Source of the DNA: a bacterium
GTDB taxonomy: Bacteria > Latescibacterota > UBA2968 > GCA-2709665
Direction of reading: 5' to 3'
Length of the DNA stretch: 5,385 nucleotides
Assembly (NCBI GenBank): GCA_027619145.1
Contig: JAQCGA010000324.1
Coordinates: 1-5,385 of the forward strand
Positions 1 through 4,158 of this stretch are shown piece after piece. The translations under genes were made by a program, and so were the position numbers. A model generated the notes under the pieces. The model did not search any database and was not told where the DNA came from. It was given only the letters and a program-made list of their open reading frames with translations. Positions within the stretch are counted from its first letter, which is position 1. Each line of letters starts with the position of its first letter.

Positions 1-85
1 CGCGTGTCCATCTCTGTTTTGCAGGTGGAACGCTATTGGGTGGAGAGTTCGTTGTGCTTCTTTTGTGACATCCGTACTTCCGGGT

Positions 86-928
86 TCACCTGGTTGCCGA
101 TTGGCCGGAGTCACTTTCGGCAATTTCGTCGATTAGCATGCGATTGGGCAGGGTGACCGTTCGGTTTTCTGCGGTGCGGACCATCGCCGAAACGGCTCCG
201 ATTTCCAGGAGTTCACCCTGGACATTCTGGATGGCCACGTGTTGCCCGGGTTGAAAGGCACGGCGTGCGTAGAGGCCAGCCAGAATATTCTGCGCGATGG
301 ATCGGCTGCCCATGCCGAACATCAGAGCAATGCCAAGGCAGAAAGCGCTAAGGACTGTAGCAAAGGTAATTTCGAGCATGCTGGATTTGATTTCGAGCTG
401 GGTAACGGCCATTACGATGACGATGATCAGGACAAGGCTATTGACCAGTTTTCCAAGGAAATCTGAGAATTCGATGCCAGCTTCACGGGCAGATCCACTG
501 ACGAGACCGCCAATAAAGCGACCGAAGCGTGCGCCGAAAACGCCAATGAGTACAACTGCGATAAGGTTGGGGATGAAGGCGACCAGCTTTTGCAGTGTAA
601 CCACAATGGCGGTCAGTTTCAATTGTTCGGCCGCAGAGAGGAAGAAGGTGAGTATGAGTAACCAGAAGATGAGTTTTCCAACAATTTCTGAGGGTTCGTA
701 GCTGAACCCCGCACCCCGGATGAGCCCAGTGATTCCTGCCCGCTCGGCCAGGGTGTTGAAGCCCAGGCGATTCAGGAGGCGGCTGACCAGCCCACTGACC
801 GCTTTCGCAACCAGCCAGCCCACCAGCAAGATGGCCAGCGATGCCAGCAGGCTGGGAACGAGCGCTGTCAGATTGCTCAAAATCCCATCCAGAGTTGGAA
901 GGAGGATATTCCGCCAGAACGCTGCCAT
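86..928 (-). CDS. MscS-like channel-family membrane protein, short form (280 aa)
   Basis: This is probably a small mechanosensitive-channel family protein of the inner membrane. Two similar 'conserved TM helix' segments (about residues 22-57 and 116-152) each have a Pro-x-Leu start, a hydrophobic run, a central Gly and an Arg-containing end. Further membrane helices lie near 82-99 and 162-180. Residues 189-220 resemble the MscS pore helix, with small residues spaced along it and a Gly-Ser-Arg-Ser-x-Ala-x-Asn turn. Residues 225-267 match the MscS beta domain: Phe-x-Pro-Gly-x-x-Val, Gly-Glu-Leu-x-Glu-Ile-Gly, an Arg-Thr pair, then Leu-Pro-Asn. The protein ends right after this domain, so the C-terminal vestibule of E. 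coli MscS is missing. The ATG at 928 is preferred over an upstream start at 997: it overlaps the preceding stop by one base (TGATG) and has a purine-rich site 10 nt upstream. It is the last gene of the sigma-factor cassette. Family assignment is firm; channel activity is inferred. Confidence 0.85.
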   Translation of the reverse strand: MAAFWRNILLPTLDGILSNLTALVPSLLASLAILLVGWLVAKAVSGLVSRLLNRLGFNTLAERAGITGLIRGAGFSYEPSEIVGKLIFWLLILTFFLSAAEQLKLTAIVVTLQKLVAFIPNLIAVVLIGVFGARFGRFIGGLVSGSAREAGIEFSDFLGKLVNSLVLIIVIVMAVTQLEIKSSMLEITFATVLSAFCLGIALMFGMGSRSIAQNILAGLYARRAFQPGQHVAIQNVQGELLEIGAVSAMVRTAENRTVTLPNRMLIDEIAESDSGQSATR

Positions 929-1158
929 CACGGTTTTATCTCCTCTGCCTGATGAACTTCTGGCCGCCGGGACCCGAGCTTCAAAAGCCCGAGGCATACG
1001 CTGAAGAATCCAAGCAAAGATAAGAACAGGATATCTCGGTAGAGGAGTTTCCTGTGTACGCGCTCAACCACGCGGCCCACAAAGTGCTTGTCCAGTTCGG
1101 TTTCCGCCTGTGGGGGTGTCTCTGGCCAGATGGTTTGATTTCGATCTTCCCGATTCAC
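928..1158 (-). CDS. Small single-pass membrane protein, putative atypical anti-sigma factor (76 aa)
   Basis: I do not recognise a named family. Residues 1-41 are polar and include a helix with the pattern Asp-x-x-Phe-Val-x-x-Val-x-x-x-Val followed by basic residues. Residues 42-59 form one hydrophobic helix, and about 17 charged residues follow. No His-x3-Cys-x2-Cys zinc motif of ZAS-type anti-sigma factors is present; the only Cys (55) is inside the membrane helix. The GTG start overlaps the sigma-factor stop by four bases (GTGA), with AGGG 8 nt upstream. The stop overlaps the start of the MscS-like gene by one base. A short cytosolic helix plus one membrane anchor, encoded directly after an ECF sigma factor, is the usual arrangement for a membrane anti-sigma factor. 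That role is inferred from position and topology only. Alternatively it could be a small accessory subunit of the MscS-like protein. Both flanks of the helix carry basic residues, so orientation is not certain. Confidence 0.7.
   Translation of the reverse strand: MNREDRNQTIWPETPPQAETELDKHFVGRVVERVHRKLLYRDILFLSLLGFFSVCLGLLKLGSRRPEVHQAEEIKP
939..946 (-). promoter_or_regulatory. Ribosome binding site supporting the start at 928
   Basis: The minus strand reads AGAGGAGA, ending 10 nt before the ATG at 928. It lies inside the end of the preceding gene. With the TGATG stop/start overlap, it favours 928 over the further-upstream start at 997, which would add 23 residues overlapping the small membrane protein in another frame. 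The spacing is slightly long, so coupling to translation of the upstream gene probably contributes. Confidence 0.5.
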
Positions 1159-1748
1159 TGTGAAGTCCCTTTGAATTGCGTTTCATACTGAATTTTGAAG
1201 GTTTCTCGTGCCCGCTTGAGCCGCATTTTGGTGGCGCTTAACCCAATGCCAATTCGGGTTGCAATGGTCTGGTAATCAAGCTCCTGAAGGTAGCGAAGTT
1301 CCAAGATTTCCCGGTCTTTCGCGCCCAGCGAGTCCATGATGCGGTCGATCTGTTTTTGCAGTTGCTCCTGTTCCAGGCCGCTTCGAACGGTAAAGAACAG
1401 TTCCGTATCGTGGAGGTCTTCTGCTTTTACTTCTTCAACGTCTTCGGCAACCCATCGCCAGGGCCGGCGCTGCCTCGTTTCCAGATGGTTGAGGCAGGTG
1501 TTAACCGTAATTGCATACAGCCAGGTAGAAAATGTTGCATTGCTTCGAAAGCCGGGGAGTCCGTGGAAGACTTTCACGAAAATATCCTGGCTGAGGTCTT
1601 CGGCTTCTTCCCGGTTTTTGACGATGCTGAAGGTTTTTCCAAAGACTTTCTGCTTGTAGCGTTCTACGAGGATTTCAAAGGCCTGAGTCCGGTATGGAAG
1701 CTCTGTTCGGCATGTTTCAACCAACTCGCTGTCAGAGGGGAGATTCAT
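1155..1748 (-). CDS. ECF (RpoE-type) RNA polymerase sigma factor (197 aa)
   Basis: This is a group 4 (extracytoplasmic function) sigma factor that would direct core RNA polymerase to a stress or envelope regulon. The region 2 domain spans about residues 22-95. It contains the region 2.1/2.2 acidic stretch Glu-Glu-Ala-Glu-Asp-Leu-x-Gln-Asp-x-Phe (47-57), and the Phe-Ser-Thr-Trp-Leu-Tyr-x-Ile motif with a conserved Asn (73-83), which is the -10 recognition and melting region. An acidic linker runs from about 100 to 130. Region 4 spans about 135-187 and includes a Leu-x-x-Lys-Asp-Arg-Glu-Ile-Leu-x-Leu-Arg-Tyr segment and the helix-turn-helix ending Lys-Met-Arg-Leu-Lys-Arg-Ala-Arg, which reads the -35 element. 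No SnoaL-like or other C-terminal extension is present, and length is normal. Its stop overlaps the GTG of the next gene by four bases, so it heads a coupled three-gene unit. The Shine-Dalgarno site is weak. A possible self-recognised promoter lies just upstream. The subgroup cannot be fixed by eye. Confidence 0.95.
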   Translation of the reverse strand: MNLPSDSELVETCRTELPYRTQAFEILVERYKQKVFGKTFSIVKNREEAEDLSQDIFVKVFHGLPGFRSNATFSTWLYAITVNTCLNHLETRQRRPWRWVAEDVEEVKAEDLHDTELFFTVRSGLEQEQLQKQIDRIMDSLGAKDREILELRYLQELDYQTIATRIGIGLSATKMRLKRARETFKIQYETQFKGTSQ

Positions 1749-1763
1749 TTGCTTTCACTTTTT

Positions 1764-1791
1764 TTAGACCAGAAAGAAAAAGAAAAGTCAC
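1764..1791 (-). promoter_or_regulatory. Candidate ECF/RpoE-type promoter for the sigma cassette
   Basis: On the minus strand a -35-like GTGACTT (1791-1785) is followed after 16 bases by TCTAA (1768-1764), within the longer -10-like string GGTCTAA. The E. coli RpoE consensus is roughly GGAACTT, 15-16 bases, then TCTRA. The -10 part matches well, and the -35 part matches at five of seven positions. The -10 lies about 15 nt from the start codon, which would give a very short leader without a strong ribosome binding site. An AAAAG-TAT-CTTTT inverted repeat at 1815-1827 sits upstream. Autoregulation is common in ECF operons, so the match is plausible, but one site matched by eye is weak evidence. 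Confidence 0.35.
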
Positions 1792-1830
1792 ATGTTTCAT
1801 AAAGTAGGATCGATAAAAGTATCTTTTGCT

Positions 1831-1906
1831 AAAAAAATGAGCCCACGCAAGACACACAGATGCCGCCGATTCTGCTGCGGCTTTTCTGCGAATCTTGTGT
1901 GGGCTC
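1831..1906 (-). terminator. Strong rho-independent terminator with nested hairpin
   Basis: The arms 1893-1906 and 1839-1852 pair over 14 positions with a single G-T pair. In minus-strand direction the stem is followed by A and then seven Ts (1837-1831). The 40-base loop contains a second hairpin with five-base GC arms (1862-1866 with 1877-1881). The structure starts about 42 nt past the stop of the repeat protein at 1949 and precedes the sigma-factor promoter. It therefore separates the TPR/repeat-protein unit from the sigma cassette. The T-run is present on one side only, so it works for minus-strand transcripts. Confidence 0.85.
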
Positions 1907-1948
1907 GTGGAAGCAATGGCCTCGTTTGTGAAAATCGGTTTGCCGGAT

Positions 1949-2518
1949 TCAGGGGGCAGGTCTGAAGATGCGGGTTTTTCCTCCAGGGCCGTAGAGGCTA
2001 ATCACGCCAGCACCGTTTGTATCTGACAGAGCTTGCAGGGCGTCTTCTCCCGCTTTGTTTTTGAGCATCAGAAGGCCGCCTTTTTCGCCTGCTCCTGCAT
2101 AGACCAGTTCGCGTCCCTCTTTGGTCGAAATAACCATCAGCCCATTCTCTCGCTCACCAGCCCCCAGGTAAATGTATTCTTCACCTTCCCGGGTGGCCAT
2201 TCTGAACTGCCCATTGCCTCTTCGCCCGGCACCCAAAAAGAGGAGTTCTTTTCCGTTTTGCCCGGAAAGAGTAAAGAGGCCGTCGCCGTCTTCTTCTGTG
2301 CCGGCAAAGATTTTGATATTCCCGTGTACGTCCACGATTTCCAGTGCTTTACAGCGGATCACATCGGATACGCCGGGTGTGGTTGCGCCCAATGCAACAA
2401 TTCCCAACAATACGATTGCCAGACCAGCGGTGAGATTCCGGTAAAGCCGGACCTGTCGTTCCAGAAGTGTGAGGCGTTGTTCGGGTGTTCTGGTTGCATT
2501 TTGCGGGGAATCTGCCAT
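1949..2518 (-). CDS. Membrane-anchored protein with glycine-registered 23-residue repeats (189 aa)
   Basis: No named function is recognised. Residues 12-28 form a short, charged, probably coiled-coil helix facing the cytoplasm. Residues 29-47 form one membrane helix, after which the chain should be periplasmic. From about residue 60 to the end the protein is built of repeats. A Gly followed by a hydrophobic strand recurs at 80, 103, 126, 148 and about 171, a spacing of 21-23. Each unit has a Gly-x-Glu turn, a strand such as Leu-x-Phe/Tyr-Leu-Gly-Ala-Gly, a charged Gly/Asn turn, then the next strand. This suggests a small stacked beta solenoid. Such beta-repeat proteins are widespread and uncharacterised. 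The ATG at 2518 is chosen for its ribosome binding site. A GTG at 2596 would add 26 unconvincing residues and overlap the TPR gene. It lies 61 nt after the TPR gene with no terminator between, and is followed by a strong terminator, so the two probably share a transcript. Confidence 0.8.
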   Translation of the reverse strand: MADSPQNATRTPEQRLTLLERQVRLYRNLTAGLAIVLLGIVALGATTPGVSDVIRCKALEIVDVHGNIKIFAGTEEDGDGLFTLSGQNGKELLFLGAGRRGNGQFRMATREGEEYIYLGAGERENGLMVISTKEGRELVYAGAGEKGGLLMLKNKAGEDALQALSDTNGAGVISLYGPGGKTRIFRPAP

Positions 2519-2526
2519 TTCCTGTA

Positions 2527-2534
2527 TCCTCTCT
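2527..2534 (-). promoter_or_regulatory. Ribosome binding site deciding the start at 2518
   Basis: The minus strand reads AGAGAGGA, ending 8 nt before the ATG at 2518. No comparable site precedes the in-frame GTG at 2596. This fixes the short N-terminus (Met-Ala-Asp-Ser) and places the membrane helix about 29 residues in. Confidence 0.6.
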
Positions 2535-2579
2535 GCACAAATGGTTGTCGGTTTGGATGAGAGCCATTTGGCGTACGGA

Positions 2580-3758
2580 CTAATTTTCTGTTTCACCGGA
2601 CTGTAGGCGCTGGATCTTGTCTTCTGCGTATTTCTGAAAGCGCCGATCTTTCAGACCTTTCTGGTAGTTCGATATGGCTTTTTCTTTATTGCCGAGGGCT
2701 TCGTAGATATCGCCCAGGACGATGTATGCCGGAATATCATATCGGGTATCCGTGAGGGCTGCGCTGGCACTCGTGATGGCGTCCTGATATTGTTGTGTTT
2801 CAAAATAGGCTACGGCCAGTCGGTAGCGTACTTCAGCGTTTTTTGTATCCAGGGCCAGGGCTCGTTTGTAGGAGTCAATTGCGGCATTGAAGTTTTTCTC
2901 CTGAGCATAGGCGTATCCCAGGGCTGCGTGGGCCTTGCTGTCTTTTGGGGAAATGGCAACAGCTTTTTCCAGTGTGCTTGTTGCTTTTTGGGGCTGATCG
3001 GTTTCTACATAGACTATGGCCAGAGCAAGGTAGGCATCCAGGTATTCTTTGTCAATGTCGATGGCTTTCTGGTAATGTGACGCGGCTTTGCTGTTCTGAC
3101 GCGTGGCTCGATAAAGGTCTCCGAGAGATTTATGAGCTTTGGCGTGTTTGGGGTTGAGGTCTATTGTGGTTTGGAATGCGGATTCGGCCTTATCGTAATT
3201 GTGGGCGTACCGATGGGAAAGACCCAGGTTATAAAATACAGCAGCATCTGTGGGATCCAGTTGTACGGCCAGTTCGTACTGCTGGGCTGATTTTGAATAG
3301 TTGCGTTGTTGATAAAACAGGTTGCCCTGTTTTAGATAGGCGGCTTTCAGGTATTCTGCTGCTTTGCCTTCGTTGAATGCCGAGTCCAATTCCAGGACTT
3401 TCTGAAAGCTGGACTGGGCCTGTTCATACTTGCGCAGGTTCTGAAACTGGATTTGCCCCAGGTCGAAATACGCTGCGGTATAATCTGGCTGGAGTACGAT
3501 TGCACGTTGATAAGCATCAACGGATTTTTCATAGTCTTTCAGTTCTTGGTGCGTGCGCCCAATTGCGCGGTAAGCCTGGGCATTTTTTGAATCCAGTTTT
3601 GTGGCCTCCTGGAAGGCCGTGAGAGCTTCTTGATACCGGCGTTTCTTGAACAGTTCCTGGCCCTGGTTGTACTGTTCTGCAGATTCAGGGGAAACCTGGG
3701 CAGGAAGGTGGGTTGCGGTAAAGAGGAGTGCAAGAAATATGACCAGACGAATTTTCAT
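2580..3758 (-). CDS. Secreted TPR-repeat protein (392 aa)
   Basis: Residues 1-20 or 1-21 form a classic Sec signal peptide: Lys and Arg at 2 and 4, a hydrophobic core, then Leu-Pro-Ala-Gln. There is no lipobox Cys, so the mature protein should be soluble in the periplasm or exported. The rest is about ten tetratricopeptide repeats of 34 residues, with slightly longer spacers after repeat 3, running from about 27 to 380. They show the expected pattern: Ala-Tyr-x-x-Leu-Gly at the start of helix A, a Tyr-x-x-Ala turn into helix B, and a final Leu-x-Pro or Leu-Asp. A short polar tail follows. TPR arrays are protein-binding scaffolds and no enzymatic domain is present, so the partner is unknown. 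The gene after it encodes a membrane-anchored repeat protein, which is a reasonable candidate partner because they probably share a transcript. AGGAGA lies 6 nt before the ATG, and a -24/-12-type promoter lies about 60-75 nt upstream. Domain call and export are firm; role is open. Confidence 0.93.
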   Translation of the reverse strand: MKIRLVIFLALLFTATHLPAQVSPESAEQYNQGQELFKKRRYQEALTAFQEATKLDSKNAQAYRAIGRTHQELKDYEKSVDAYQRAIVLQPDYTAAYFDLGQIQFQNLRKYEQAQSSFQKVLELDSAFNEGKAAEYLKAAYLKQGNLFYQQRNYSKSAQQYELAVQLDPTDAAVFYNLGLSHRYAHNYDKAESAFQTTIDLNPKHAKAHKSLGDLYRATRQNSKAASHYQKAIDIDKEYLDAYLALAIVYVETDQPQKATSTLEKAVAISPKDSKAHAALGYAYAQEKNFNAAIDSYKRALALDTKNAEVRYRLAVAYFETQQYQDAITSASAALTDTRYDIPAYIVLGDIYEALGNKEKAISNYQKGLKDRRFQKYAEDKIQRLQSGETEN

Positions 3759-3815
3759 GGCGTATCTCCTGTTTAAAAGTTGAAAAGAGCCGACGTTCGG
3801 GTAGGATTTGTTTTC

Positions 3816-3831
3816 TGCAAAACTTGTACCA
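3816..3831 (-). promoter_or_regulatory. Candidate sigma-54 (-24/-12) promoter for the TPR gene
   Basis: The minus strand reads TGGTAC (3831-3826), five bases, then TTGCA (3820-3816). The invariant GG and GC dinucleotides are separated by exactly ten bases. The only departure from the TGGCAC/TTGCA core is T for C in the -24 element. The predicted start near 3805 gives a leader of about 46 nt that includes the AGGAGA ribosome site at 3765-3770. A second, better match lies in front of fliG, which supports this one. If real, transcription needs an ATP-driven enhancer-binding activator. Confidence 0.6.
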
Positions 3832-3981
3832 TCTTATTTGCATGCGTGTAATTTATTGTTCAGGAGTGAGTTGCAATTTTTTCTCAACCCAATATTCTCT
3901 TGAGATGTGGCGAAGATGACACAATGGTGCCCAATCTGCCCAGATGCGACAAATTGTCTTACTTGAGTGGATAGACTACAA

Positions 3982-4016
3982 AAGGTGCCGGTTGCGAAAA
4001 GCACAGCCGACACCTT
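3982..4016 (-). terminator. Possible terminator hairpin for fliG
   Basis: Imperfect inverted arms 3982-3996 and 4001-4016 enclose a four- to five-base loop. The outer six pairs (AAGGTG with CACCTT) are perfect, and the inner part has two or three mismatches depending on strand. On the minus strand the stem runs into TTTTG, a short T-run. It lies about 140 nt past the fliG stop, with no gene between, and about 150 nt before the next promoter. The T-run is short and the stem imperfect, so this is only moderately convincing. Confidence 0.4.
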
Positions 4017-4158
4017 ATTATTGTATGCCAGAAAAACGTTCACTGCTTTCTATCGTGCTCTTTTCTCCTGGATTCGAAAACCCGATTGCATTCCATGCCG
4101 ATGAACGCGAAACAGACGAGAATACTCTGGGGTTTCGAACACCACGAAGGTAGACATT

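Larger units (their letters stand above)
3759..4158 (-). other. 400-base non-coding gap between fliG and the TPR gene
   Basis: No reading frame here has both a ribosome site and a protein-like composition; the longest frames (about 69 codons on either strand) look random. From the fliG side it contains an 11-base inverted repeat with a 45-base loop (4073-4083 with 4129-4139), the terminator-like hairpin at 3982-4016, and a perfect GACAA-A-TTGTC repeat at 3948-3958. An AT-rich stretch follows, then the sigma-54-type promoter at 3816-3831. No known riboswitch or tRNA was recognised. A small RNA cannot be excluded. Confidence 0.6.

Noticed and set aside
1..85. Short minus-strand frames after the MscS-like gene, one starting ATG near 76 and one starting at 11.
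   Set aside because: The first stops after 12 codons and the second has only four bases-worth of codons before the window edge and no clear ribosome site. No terminator is visible either.
231..246. A plus-strand TGGCC...TTGC string resembling a -24/-12 promoter.
   Set aside because: The GG-to-GC spacing is nine rather than ten, it lies inside the MscS-like gene, and there is no plus-strand gene to serve.
929..997. A 23-residue N-terminal extension of the MscS-like protein.
   Set aside because: It would overlap the small membrane protein by about 70 bases and reads as a polar, Arg/Ser-rich tail. The TGATG-coupled ATG at 928 fits better.
1356..1802. A 148-codon plus-strand frame opposite the sigma factor.
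   Set aside because: It is a shadow of a conserved ECF sigma factor. It runs through the promoter region and has no recognisable domain.
2033..2560. A 175-codon plus-strand frame opposite the repeat protein.
   Set aside because: It is Phe/Cys-rich antisense of glycine/glutamate repeats. The minus-strand protein has the anchor, repeats, ribosome site and terminator.
2519..2596. A 26-residue N-terminal extension of the repeat protein from a GTG at 2596.
   Set aside because: It overlaps the TPR stop, lacks a ribosome site and adds non-conserved-looking residues. The ATG at 2518 has a strong site.
3834..4043. A 69-codon open frame on the minus strand in the gap after fliG.
   Set aside because: It has no ribosome site, its composition looks random, and it runs across the terminator-like hairpin and up to the sigma-54-type promoter.
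4066..4083. A tRNA T-arm-like string (GGTTTTCGAATCC on the minus strand).
   Set aside because: The flanking bases do not form a T stem, and no acceptor, D or anticodon arm can be laid out around it. It is part of a TTCGAA-containing inverted repeat.
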